NCBI GenBank assembly: GCA_964640305.1
Contig: CAZXFF010000020.1
Span: forward strand, 1-30,253
Origin: Coprenecus sp964640305
GTDB taxonomy: Bacteria; Bacteroidota; Bacteroidia; Bacteroidales; UBA932
Length of the DNA: 30,253 nucleotides
Direction: 5' to 3'
Shown here: one piece after another, positions 23,384 to 30,253 of the stretch
Numbering within the stretch: the stretch's first letter is position 1
Layout of the letters: each line of letters begins with the position of its first letter
Translations under genes and position numbers: made by a program
Notes under the pieces: model-generated
Databases searched by the model: none
What the model saw: the letters and a program-made list of their open reading frames with translations, nothing else
What the model was told of the DNA's origin: nothing

Positions 23384-24163
23384 TTAGATAATGAATTTTT
23401 CTTTCAGTCTGGACATTATGATCCCGACAGCTTCTTCCGGATCAGTTTCAAACAGTTCTCCAGGGGCTTTCAGACCTTTGGTGAATGCTTTGAGGACTTT
23501 TGTAGGGGAACCTTTGAGCCCGAGTTTCGATTCATCGACATCAATCTTGTCTGCTCCCCAGATTTCGACCGTTTTGCTATAGGCCTGTACGATGCCGGGA
23601 ACATTCATGTAACGGGGTTTGACTGCTGATGCCAGTACGGTTATCAGGCATGGCATTTCTGCGACAAGAATCTGGTGCCCTTCCTCGATTTCCCTGACAA
23701 TCCTAAGGTTACGTCCTTCCTTCTCGACATTGCAGACATAGGACACCTGAGGAATATCCAGATGTTCTGCAGTCTGCGGACCGACCTGGGCCGTATCACC
23801 GTCAATAGCCTGTCGTCCTGTTATTATCAGGTCCCATTCAAGTGTCCTGAGGGCTCCTGCAAGGGCATTGGATGTAGCAAGGGTATCGGCACCTGCAAAC
23901 TTTCTGTCGGTCAGCAGAATTGCCCTGTCAGCACCCATTGCGAATGCCTCTCTGAGTACCAGGTCTGCCTGTGGAGGTCCCATAGTTATAACGGTAACAT
24001 GCGCTCCGTATTTGTCTTTCAGACGCAGGGCCATTTCAAGGCCACCCTTGTCGTCCGGGTTCATGATACTGGGAACTCCATCCCTTATGAGTGTTCCGGT
24101 AACGGGATTGATCTTGATCTCCGTTGTATCGGGTACTTGTTTTACGCAAACTACTATATTCAT
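23384..24163 (-). CDS. etfB: Electron transfer flavoprotein beta subunit
   Basis: EtfB is the second Etf subunit and binds AMP, or a second FAD in bifurcating forms. The 259 residues start with MNIVVCVKQVPDT, the standard Etf-beta opening. I therefore use the ATG at 24163 and not the in-frame GTG three codons upstream. NPDDKGGLEMALRLKD, GPPQADLVLREAFAMGADRAILL and ITGRQAIDGDTAQVGPQTAEHL are family motifs; the last includes the nucleotide-binding loop. The gene follows the acyl-CoA dehydrogenase stop by 12 bases and precedes etfA by 18 bases, the usual bcd-etfB-etfA grouping of butyrate producers. Confidence 0.95.
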   Translation of the reverse strand: MNIVVCVKQVPDTTEIKINPVTGTLIRDGVPSIMNPDDKGGLEMALRLKDKYGAHVTVITMGPPQADLVLREAFAMGADRAILLTDRKFAGADTLATSNALAGALRTLEWDLIITGRQAIDGDTAQVGPQTAEHLDIPQVSYVCNVEKEGRNLRIVREIEEGHQILVAEMPCLITVLASAVKPRYMNVPGIVQAYSKTVEIWGADKIDVDESKLGLKGSPTKVLKAFTKGLKAPGELFETDPEEAVGIIMSRLKEKFII

Positions 24164-24175
24164 ATTATTCACTTT

Positions 24176-25318
24176 TTACTTTTTAAACATGGCTGCTGCG
24201 ATAACCATCCTCTGTACTTCGGAGGTCCCTTCGTAAATCTCTGTAATCTTGGCGTCCCTCATCATTCTCTCCACCGGATATTCGCGGGTGTAACCGTAAC
24301 CTCCGTGGAACTGTACGGCCTTTGTGGTAACTTCCATTGCTGTTTCCGCTGCAAATAGTTTTGCCATTGCGGCATCTGCCGAATATGGTACCTTGGAATC
24401 TTTCCTGAATGCAGCAGAGCGGACCAGCAGGCGGGCTGCCTCTACTCTTGTCTTCAGATCTGCCATCTGGAACTGAGTGTTCTGGAACTGTGATATTGAT
24501 TTCCCGAACTGTTTCCTTTCCATAGTATATTTTACGGTCTCATCAAGTGCCCCCTGGGCAATGCCCAGCGCCTGTGATGCAATCCCTATACGGCCTCCGT
24601 CAAGGGTCTTCATCGCAATTGCAAATCCCCCACCTATCTTTCCTAGGAGGTTTTCCTTGGGTATACGGCAGTCAGAGAATATAAGTTCCGCAGTTGCAGA
24701 TCCCCTGATTCCCATTTTGAGTTCCTTTTTACCGATTTCGAAACCGGGAGTACCGGCTTCTACGATAAACGCAGAGATTCCTTTGTTCTTAAGTGATTTG
24801 TCGGTCATGGCAAAAATCACATAGACATGGGCATGTCCGGCATTTGTTATGAAAATCTTGTTTCCGTTCAGGATCCATTCATCTCCATCCAGCACTGCTG
24901 TAGTCTGCTGTGCTGAGGCATCAGTTCCTGCGTTAGGCTCTGTGAGTCCAAAAGCTCCGAGCCATTCTCCCGAAGCGAGTTTGGGCAGATATTTCTTTTT
25001 CTGTTCTTCCGTACCATGTTCGAAAATAGGTGTAAGGCAGAGGGATGTGTGTGCAGAAAGCACGACCCCTGTGGTTGCACATACCCTTGAAAGCTCTTCA
25101 ACGGCTATAGAATACATTATGTTGTCTCCCCCCGCACCTCCGTATTCTACCGGAAGGGGGATGCCGAACAGTCCAAGTTCAGCCATCTTGCGGACAGATT
25201 CTTCCGGGAATCTCTCCTGCTCGTCTATCTCAGCGGCAAGTGGCTTGACTTCTTTCTCTGCAAATTCCCTGATCATCTGTCTGAACAGACTCTGGGTAGG
25301 TGTCAAATCGAAATTCAT
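24176..25318 (-). CDS. bcd: Short-chain acyl-CoA (butyryl-CoA) dehydrogenase
   Basis: This FAD enzyme reduces crotonyl-CoA to butyryl-CoA, taking electrons from EtfAB. The 380 residues match the usual length. Visible motifs are the FAD/substrate segment AFGLTEPNAGTDAS, WILNGNKIFITNAGHA, KMGIRGSATAELIF, QFHGGYGYTREYPVER, and the catalytic base Glu363 in EIYEGTSEVQR. Chain-length preference for butyryl is inferred from the gene neighbourhood (hydroxybutyryl-CoA dehydrogenase, crotonase, etfBA) and not from the sequence alone. The gene lies 12 bases after the hydroxyacyl-CoA dehydrogenase stop. Confidence 0.92.
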   Translation of the reverse strand: MNFDLTPTQSLFRQMIREFAEKEVKPLAAEIDEQERFPEESVRKMAELGLFGIPLPVEYGGAGGDNIMYSIAVEELSRVCATTGVVLSAHTSLCLTPIFEHGTEEQKKKYLPKLASGEWLGAFGLTEPNAGTDASAQQTTAVLDGDEWILNGNKIFITNAGHAHVYVIFAMTDKSLKNKGISAFIVEAGTPGFEIGKKELKMGIRGSATAELIFSDCRIPKENLLGKIGGGFAIAMKTLDGGRIGIASQALGIAQGALDETVKYTMERKQFGKSISQFQNTQFQMADLKTRVEAARLLVRSAAFRKDSKVPYSADAAMAKLFAAETAMEVTTKAVQFHGGYGYTREYPVERMMRDAKITEIYEGTSEVQRMVIAAAMFKK

Positions 25319-25330
25319 CTCTGTTATCTA

Positions 25331-26179
25331 TTAATATTTGTAAAATCCTTCTCCTGTTTTCCTGCCGAGCAGGTTAGCTCTTACCATCTTCCTGAGAAGA
25401 GGGTGAGGCCTGTATTTGTCTTCCCCGAATTCCCTGTGCAACACTTCCATAATGGAAAGACATACGTCGATGCCGATCAGGTCTGCAAGTGCGAGCGGCC
25501 CCATAGGATGGTTTGCACCCAACTTCATGGCTTCATCGATGTCTTCTTTGGAGGCAACACCGTCTGCCAGGATTCCTGCAGCTTCGTTTATCATGGGAAT
25601 AAGTATCCTGTTTACAACGAATCCAGGAGCCTCGTTGACTGCAACTGGTGTCTTCCCTATTTCCTTGCACAGTTCTACCACTGCTGTAAATACCTCATCG
25701 GAAGTTTTCTGACCCTTAATTACTTCTACAAGTTTCATAAGTGTTGCAGGATTGAAGAAATGCATGCCGATTATATGGCATGGACGGGTCATTACAGAGG
25801 CTATTTCTGTGATAGACAATGAAGAAGTGTTGGTTGCAATTATTGTCTCAGGTTTGCATATCCCGTCAAGCATCCTGAACAGTTCCAGTTTGAGGCCCAT
25901 TTCCTCCACTGCAGCTTCTATGATCAGGTCCGAATCAGCGATGTCGCTGTAGTCAGTCGTTGTCTTTATCCTGGAAAGGATGGCATCCATGTCCTGCTGT
26001 GCCATTTTGCCTTTTTCCACCAGTTTGGACAGGGACTTGGTGATTTTTCCCATAGCTTTCGCGTTGCTGCTTTCGCTGCGGCTTTTCATGGTTACAGGAC
26101 GTCCGGCCTGTGCCAGTGCCTGTACTATACCGGCTCCCATTGTGCCGGTTCCGATGACCGATATCTTTTCTATTGTCAT
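25331..26179 (-). CDS. 3-hydroxybutyryl-CoA dehydrogenase
   Basis: This enzyme interconverts acetoacetyl-CoA and 3-hydroxybutyryl-CoA. The 282 residues align over the whole length with clostridial Hbd: Rossmann motif G10-T-G12-T-M-G15, EAAVEEM, NTSSLSIT, catalytic His140 in GMHFFNP, Glu152 in LVEVIKG, EAPGFVVNRILIPMINEA, GANHPMGPLALADLIG and the LGRKTGEGFYKY end. Oddity: at the tip of the second Rossmann strand, where clostridial enzymes have Arg-Asp-Ile, this protein has Lys32-Ser33-Arg34-Ser35. The loss of the acidic residue and gain of Ser/Arg are the classic changes for NADP(H) binding. It is 15 bases downstream of the crotonase gene. Confidence 0.93.
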   Translation of the reverse strand: MTIEKISVIGTGTMGAGIVQALAQAGRPVTMKSRSESSNAKAMGKITKSLSKLVEKGKMAQQDMDAILSRIKTTTDYSDIADSDLIIEAAVEEMGLKLELFRMLDGICKPETIIATNTSSLSITEIASVMTRPCHIIGMHFFNPATLMKLVEVIKGQKTSDEVFTAVVELCKEIGKTPVAVNEAPGFVVNRILIPMINEAAGILADGVASKEDIDEAMKLGANHPMGPLALADLIGIDVCLSIMEVLHREFGEDKYRPHPLLRKMVRANLLGRKTGEGFYKY

Positions 26180-26194
26180 GGCAATGATAGTGAT

Positions 26195-26974
26195 TTATTT
26201 GTTAATGAATTCTGCTTTTTTCTTTTCCAGGAATGCTTTCATTCCCCTTTTCTGGTCTTCCGTTCTGAAACATTCGGAAAACGCCTTGTTCTCGTATTCC
26301 AGAGCATCTGTCTCATTCATGTCGTAGTTTCCGTTTATGCAATGCTTTGCCTTGCATACGGCTATAGGAGCATTGGCGGCAATGTCCCTTGCCAGTGCAA
26401 AAACATAGTCCATGAGTTCTTCTGGCTGTAGCACATGGTTAACAAGACCTATTCTATGGGCTTCTTCAGCACTGATGTTGCGGCCGGAATATATCATTTC
26501 CTTGGCATATCCCTGTCCTACCAGTTTTGGAAGACGGTAAGTGCCGGAAAATCCGGGTATTATTCCTAATTTTACCTCAGGTTGTCCGAATTTGGCATTC
26601 GAAGATGCTATCCTTATGTCGCAGGCCATTGCAAGTTCGCATCCGCCACCCAGAGCGAATCCGTTAACCGCAGCAATGACGGGAATATCCAGATCCTCTA
26701 TCTTCCTGAACACTTTTGCCCCTAGACGGCCGAATTCCAGTCCTTCCGCTTCATTGAATCCGGCCATCTGGGAAATATCGGCCCCGGCCACGAATGATTT
26801 AGGACCGTCTCCGCGTATGATAAGGACGGATGTTCCTTCCGGAATGTCCGAGATGAAGTCGTCCAGTTCTGACAGAATGTCTCCGTTCAGGGCATTGAGT
26901 GTCTGCGGACATGAGATTGTCAGCAGGCAGATGCCTTCAGGAAACGACTCTGTTATCAAATGCTTGTAGTTCAT
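26195..26974 (-). CDS. Enoyl-CoA hydratase / crotonase
   Basis: Crotonase interconverts 3-hydroxybutyryl-CoA and crotonyl-CoA. The 259 residues show the crotonase fold landmarks: oxyanion-hole AGAD at 63-66, NGFALGGGCELAMACD with catalytic Glu113, and GQPEVKLGIIPGFSGTYRL with catalytic Glu133. Both glutamates required for hydratase activity are present, so this is a true hydratase and not an isomerase-only relative. In this operon it joins the acetyl-CoA branch (acetoacetyl-CoA via hydroxybutyryl-CoA) to the crotonyl-CoA made by lysine fermentation. It lies four bases after the CoA-transferase stop. Confidence 0.93.
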   Translation of the reverse strand: MNYKHLITESFPEGICLLTISCPQTLNALNGDILSELDDFISDIPEGTSVLIIRGDGPKSFVAGADISQMAGFNEAEGLEFGRLGAKVFRKIEDLDIPVIAAVNGFALGGGCELAMACDIRIASSNAKFGQPEVKLGIIPGFSGTYRLPKLVGQGYAKEMIYSGRNISAEEAHRIGLVNHVLQPEELMDYVFALARDIAANAPIAVCKAKHCINGNYDMNETDALEYENKAFSECFRTEDQKRGMKAFLEKKKAEFINK

Positions 26975-26978
26975 GTGT

Positions 26979-27638
26979 CTATTGTCTCATAGGTTTGAGT
27001 TCAGGAGATATGATCAGGGTAGCCTCAGTGGCAGCCTGTACCTGTTCTACGGTAAATTCAGGATGTATTTCTTTCAGTACGATTCCGTCAGGGGTTATGT
27101 CCATGACACCCATTTCCGTGATGATCATGTTCACCTGTCCGGCAGCAGTCAGCGGCAGACGGCATTTCTTGAGGATCTTGGGATTGCCTTTGGCAGTGTG
27201 TTCCATGGTAAGGATAACTTTCTTTGCACCTACCAGCAGGTCCATGGCTCCTCCCATCCCAGGGACTTTCTTGCCCGGAATTATCCAGTTTGCAAGGTCT
27301 CCGTGTTCATCTACCTCCAAAGCACCTAGAAAAGTCACATCCACATGACCTCCACGTATTATTTCAAAAGATGCAAGAGAACTGCATGAATATGCTCCCG
27401 GTACGGCAGTAATGTATCCACCTCCGGAGTTTGTAAGGTTGGGGTCTTCTTTACCGGCTTCAGGGGTGGGGCCCATTCCCACAAGTCCGTTTTCGCTCTG
27501 CAGGATTACCGATACCCCTTCCGGAAGAAAATCAGGAATCATGGTTGGGAGCCCTATTCCAAGGTTCACCACATCCCCGTCTTTTAGTTCCAATGCAGCC
27601 CTGCGGGCTATCACTTCTCTGATTTCGTTTTTGTCCAT
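26979..27638 (-). CDS. Acetate/acetoacetate (butyrate) CoA-transferase beta subunit
   Basis: This class-I CoA-transferase beta subunit carries the catalytic glutamate that forms the glutamyl-CoA thioester. The 219 residues show VNLGIGLPTMIPDF, Glu49 in LQSENGLVGMG, GAYSCSSLASFEIIRGGHVDVTFLGALEVDEHGDLANW (split across about 82-118), KVPGMGGAMDLLVGAKKVI and ITEMGVM. In lysine fermentation this activity moves CoA from butyryl-CoA to acetoacetate, releasing butyrate. The alpha subunit (AtoD/ScoA type) that must partner it is not adjacent: kamE lies 13 bases upstream and crotonase four bases downstream. The partner is presumably elsewhere, perhaps upstream beyond the right edge. Confidence 0.9.
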   Translation of the reverse strand: MDKNEIREVIARRAALELKDGDVVNLGIGLPTMIPDFLPEGVSVILQSENGLVGMGPTPEAGKEDPNLTNSGGGYITAVPGAYSCSSLASFEIIRGGHVDVTFLGALEVDEHGDLANWIIPGKKVPGMGGAMDLLVGAKKVILTMEHTAKGNPKILKKCRLPLTAAGQVNMIITEMGVMDITPDGIVLKEIHPEFTVEQVQAATEATLIISPELKPMRQ

Positions 27639-27651
27639 GGTTATTCAAATT

Positions 27652-28440
27652 TTAGTGATTGTTTCTTTTTACGAATTCCTGGGCTATGAAGGAGGCTACA
27701 TCATCGGCATATGTGTTCATCCCGAATCCTGCATCATAACCGAGTTCCTTAGCCAGCTCGTGCGTGATGCGGGGGCCTCCGCAGACAAGGATCATTTTGT
27801 CTCTGAGTCCTTCTGCCTCCAGAAGTTCCACAAGGTTTGTAAGGTTCTTTATATGAATGTCTTTTTGTGTGACGGTCTGGGATACAATGAGCGCATCTGC
27901 CTTGAGCTCTATGCCTTTTGCAATGAAATCTTCATTCGGCACCTGGCTTCCCAGATTGTATGCTTCAATCATCTCATATCTTTCAAGCCCGTAATGTCCT
28001 GCATACCCTTTCATGTTCATGATGGCGTCAATGCCTACTGTGTGGGCATCCGTTCCTGTACTTGCACCTACCATTACCAGCTTTCTGCCGATATGTTCCC
28101 TGATGTATTCATCAGTTTCATACATGTCCATTACGTTGGATTCCACTTTGGGTACATGGATGGATGTATAATCGACTGTATGGGTACATGAACCATAGCA
28201 GTTGAAGAATGTGAAACCAGGAGTCAGCTCCTTGTAGAATACTACTTGGGGATTGTCGAGACCCATGGATCTGATCAGCTGCTTGGCAGCTTCAATGGCT
28301 TCGTCGCCGACAGGGACGGGAAGGGTAAAGCTGAGCTGCACCTTTCCGTCATTCATTGTGTCTCCGTAGGGTTTTACGGCTTTCAGGTCAAGGGTTTTGT
28401 CGAAATCCTTGCCTTCCATCGAATATAATCCTCCGCTCAT
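27652..28440 (-). CDS. kamE: Beta-lysine 5,6-aminomutase beta subunit (B12/PLP-binding)
   Basis: With KamD this adenosylcobalamin/PLP enzyme moves the terminal amino group of beta-lysine to give 3,5-diaminohexanoate. The 262 residues include an N-terminal dimerisation region and a Rossmann-like cobalamin-binding domain. Asp131-Ala-His133-Thr-Val-Gly matches the DxHxxG base-off B12 motif, so His133 is the expected cobalt ligand. Lys144 (MNMKGY) occupies the number reported for the PLP-binding lysine of the clostridial beta subunit, which also supports the chosen start. Further motifs are SQTVTQKD and VCGGPRI. The gene begins one base after the kamD stop. The substrate may be L-beta-lysine or D-lysine, as for all enzymes of this family. 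Confidence 0.95.
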   Translation of the reverse strand: MSGGLYSMEGKDFDKTLDLKAVKPYGDTMNDGKVQLSFTLPVPVGDEAIEAAKQLIRSMGLDNPQVVFYKELTPGFTFFNCYGSCTHTVDYTSIHVPKVESNVMDMYETDEYIREHIGRKLVMVGASTGTDAHTVGIDAIMNMKGYAGHYGLERYEMIEAYNLGSQVPNEDFIAKGIELKADALIVSQTVTQKDIHIKNLTNLVELLEAEGLRDKMILVCGGPRITHELAKELGYDAGFGMNTYADDVASFIAQEFVKRNNH

Positions 28441-28441
28441 A

Positions 28442-29995
28442 TTATTTTCTTTCTAACATTAGTTTGACAAATGGGTTCATGTAGTTTCCGCCTTTGGCAC
28501 ATACTCCGTCAAGGCCTTTACCACCGTTGCGGGGACGCTTCACATCTCCGAATATTCCTTTTTCAAGAGCTGTGAAAAGCCCTTCTTCATTTAGCTTTTC
28601 AAGCAGTTCTATGGCTCTGTCGAGAACCTCCTTGGCCCTGTTCCTTATGATTCCGCCTTCCTTGAATTCCATCTCGTCCCCTATGTTCTTCATGTTGTTG
28701 AAAATGTATTTTGCATTCTCGATGGACAGGAAACGGTCGGACATGAACGGTGTATGGATTGCTTCTGTAGGCATCCCCAGCAGCTGGATTCCCTGATTTG
28801 TCCATATTCCTATCATATTGAACAAGGCATCCTGGATATGGCCCCTGAAGATATTTCCGGTCATGAATTTTGTCGGAGGCATGTATTTCAGGGTCGCTTT
28901 GGGGAATATCTCCCTGGTCATCTGGGCCTGCGCAAGCTCATAGAGAAATCCGTTCTCCAGCATAGGATCCATTTCGAATGCGTGTCCCAATCCCATCTGC
29001 TCTTCAGGTAGGCCGGCCAGGAGGGCGAGCTGCTCGTTGATGATATCTGATGCCAGTACAGTGTGTGCAGCCTCCACTGCATCGGCTGTGGTAAGGTAGT
29101 TGTCCTCACCGGTATTGATTATTACCCCGGCATAACCGTTGATAACCCTTGAAAAGAACTGGTCTACCAGAGTCCTCTGCATGTTGATGTCCCTGAACAG
29201 AATACCGTACAGAGCATCGTTCAGCATCACGTCCAGTCCCTCAAATGCACCCATAATTGCTATTTCCGGCATACACAGCCCCGAGCAGTAGTTGCACAGG
29301 CGGATATACCTTCCCACTTCCTCCCCTACTTTGTCAAGGGCCTGCCTCATTATGCGGAAATTCTCCTGAGTTGCGAATGTGCCTCCGAATCCTTCTGTCG
29401 TGGCTCCGTACGGGACATAATCCAGAAGTGACTGGCCGGTAGTACGGATTACGGCAATTATGTCCGCTCCCTGTCTGGCTGCAGCTTCAGCCTGGACTAC
29501 GTCTTCGTAGATGTTTCCTGTCGCAACGATTACATACAGGTATGGTTTCTGGCCTTCTCCTATGTTCCTGAGGTATTCCTCCCTTCTTTTTCTTCTTGCT
29601 TTTATCCTTTCTAGCGAAGCCTCGATTATGGGCTTCAGGGCATTGTCTATCTCTTCTTTCGGATGTATCCTGAGTCTGGCGATATCCAGAGATCCATCAG
29701 CTGTCTTTTCTGCAATTTCCATGGGTGTGAACCCGGTCTCGGCAATGGCATTTCCTATATAGAACAATACCCCGTCAGCCAGAACACCTTTGGATTTGAG
29801 ACTGTCAACGACAACGTTGGGAAGCGGCACGGAATTCTCGTCAGTACCGTCTATACCCAGCAGCCGGCATAAGGTCCTCTCTACTGCGACTGTCGTGTAG
29901 TTATCCACGAAATCCTGGACGTTGCCGGCAATCTTGCTGGCAAGTTCCTTGGCATAAGCCACTTTCTTAGAGTCTAATCCTAATTTGCTATTCAT
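28442..29995 (-). CDS. kamD: Beta-lysine 5,6-aminomutase alpha subunit
   Basis: The alpha subunit provides the TIM-barrel active site for the adenosylcobalamin- and PLP-dependent lysine 5,6-aminomutase. The 517 residues match the usual ~516-520. The start at ATG 29995 (MNSKLGLDSKKVAYAKELA) is preferred to an upstream in-frame start at 30070, because the extra residues there (MRHWMWQSHL) are encoded inside the kamC coding region and are not family-like. Recognisable stretches are YLRNIGEGQKPYLYVIVATG, QGADIIAVIRTTGQSLLDYVPYGATTEGFGGT (split across residues about 190-220), NYCSGLCMPEIA and FMTGNIFRGH. It overlaps the kamC stop by eight bases (ATGAATAG) and is one base from kamE, so translational coupling is likely. 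Confidence 0.95.
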   Translation of the reverse strand: MNSKLGLDSKKVAYAKELASKIAGNVQDFVDNYTTVAVERTLCRLLGIDGTDENSVPLPNVVVDSLKSKGVLADGVLFYIGNAIAETGFTPMEIAEKTADGSLDIARLRIHPKEEIDNALKPIIEASLERIKARRKRREEYLRNIGEGQKPYLYVIVATGNIYEDVVQAEAAARQGADIIAVIRTTGQSLLDYVPYGATTEGFGGTFATQENFRIMRQALDKVGEEVGRYIRLCNYCSGLCMPEIAIMGAFEGLDVMLNDALYGILFRDINMQRTLVDQFFSRVINGYAGVIINTGEDNYLTTADAVEAAHTVLASDIINEQLALLAGLPEEQMGLGHAFEMDPMLENGFLYELAQAQMTREIFPKATLKYMPPTKFMTGNIFRGHIQDALFNMIGIWTNQGIQLLGMPTEAIHTPFMSDRFLSIENAKYIFNNMKNIGDEMEFKEGGIIRNRAKEVLDRAIELLEKLNEEGLFTALEKGIFGDVKRPRNGGKGLDGVCAKGGNYMNPFVKLMLERK

Positions 29996-30253
29996 GTTCC
30001 AATAATTTTTTTGCTTCTCCTGTCCATTCGGGAGAAATATTAAGTGACTCTGCCACATCCAGTGCCTCATGGGGTACCTCGCCTTCAGGGGCGGGACAAA
30101 GTCTGTAATTCATTATTCCGTTAACCAGACCTGCAACCTTCAGCCTTATGCAGTTTCCGGTTCTGATATTGTAATGGGTGGTGAGGAGCAGTGAGGCTCC
30201 GTTTCTGGCCATGATTTCGACAAGCGCAGCTACTATTGCCGCCCCTTCAATGG
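29988..30253 (-). CDS. kamC: KamC, MutS-like ATPase (lysine 5,6-aminomutase reactivase), C-terminal fragment
   Basis: The frame is open to the right edge, so only the last ~88 residues are visible. They begin IEGAAIVAALVEIMARNGASLLLTTHYN, which matches the end of the MutS ATPase domain (the EG-aa-a segment and the switch-like TTHY before the C-terminus). MutS-like proteins are known neighbours of kamDE in lysine-fermenting bacteria, where they are named KamC and act with KamB in reactivating the B12 aminomutase. The identification rests on the MutS-like end plus position directly upstream of kamD, with an eight-base overlap. A mismatch-repair MutS would not be expected here, but cannot be excluded from the fragment alone. 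Confidence 0.75.
   Translation of the reverse strand, partial: IEGAAIVAALVEIMARNGASLLLTTHYNIRTGNCIRLKVAGLVNGIMNYRLCPAPEGEVPHEALDVAESLNISPEWTGEAKKLLEHE

Noticed and set aside
23675..24358. A 227-codon open frame opposite etfB and the acyl-CoA dehydrogenase end
   Set aside because: Antisense shadow of two clear genes, no recognisable protein features.
27412..28191. A 259-codon open frame opposite kamE and the CoA-transferase gene
   Set aside because: Antisense shadow; cysteine- and histidine-rich composition arises from the opposite-strand codons.
29988..30253. Housekeeping DNA mismatch repair MutS
   Set aside because: The eight-base overlap with kamD and the known presence of a MutS-like KamC in kam operons make KamC more likely, though only the C-terminus is visible.

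Overview
This window looks like a chromosomal fragment from an anaerobic, probably gut-associated member of the Bacteroidales. The evidence is four promoters of the Bacteroidetes type (TTTG/TTG, about 20 bp, then TAnnTTTG), Bacteroidetes-type lipoprotein and barrel genes, a beta-lysine 5,6-aminomutase/butyrate operon, an [FeFe]-hydrogenase maturase and a cysteate synthase. Sulfonolipid- and butyrate-forming lineages (Odoribacteraceae, or Rikenellaceae/Alistipes-like) fit best, but family-level placement is an inference. There are no rRNA, tRNA, CRISPR or mobile-element genes. Coding density is very high and no gene-free stretch reaches 300 bases. A run of ten Ns (20435-20444) marks an assembly gap inside one gene.

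Region 1 (1-7389, + strand): the 3' part of hydG runs off the left edge. It is followed by a tightly packed set: a bifunctional RelA/SpoT (p)ppGpp enzyme with its own near-leaderless promoter, an Ig-like lipoprotein, a small outer-membrane barrel and ispG. The IspG is much shorter than the long form expected for this phylum. Region 2 (7331-8725, - strand): an NfeD-type membrane serine protease whose 3' end overlaps the 3' end of ispG by 59 bp and whose promoter lies back-to-back with that of carA.

Region 3 (8826-21115, + strand): nine genes with gaps or overlaps of about 20 bp or less, apparently one transcription unit. It runs carA, carB, a five-gene heterodisulfide-reductase-like set (HdrC, HdrB, HdrA/QmoA, a second HdrC, and a membrane cytochrome-b/HdrD fusion), a PLP enzyme that I read as cysteate synthase rather than threonine synthase, and a SulP anion transporter. 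This is the most interesting part of the window. An Hdr-type electron-transfer complex sits beside an enzyme that uses sulfite to make cysteate, the headgroup precursor of sulfonolipids, and beside a possible sulfate/sulfite importer. I propose it as a sulfite/sulfonate supply module.

Region 4 (21122-22340, - strand): a secreted serpin, convergent with sulP. Its promoter is interleaved with the intrinsic terminator of the next operon. Region 5 (22307-30253, - strand, read right to left): kamC (3' end only), kamD, kamE, CoA-transferase beta subunit, enoyl-CoA hydratase, 3-hydroxybutyryl-CoA dehydrogenase, acyl-CoA dehydrogenase, etfB and etfA. This is a lysine-to-butyrate fermentation operon that also carries the crotonase and hydroxyacyl-CoA dehydrogenase needed to feed acetoacetyl-CoA into the same crotonyl-CoA pool. 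The dehydrogenase carries an NADP-type Rossmann signature, and the CoA-transferase alpha subunit is not beside its beta subunit.
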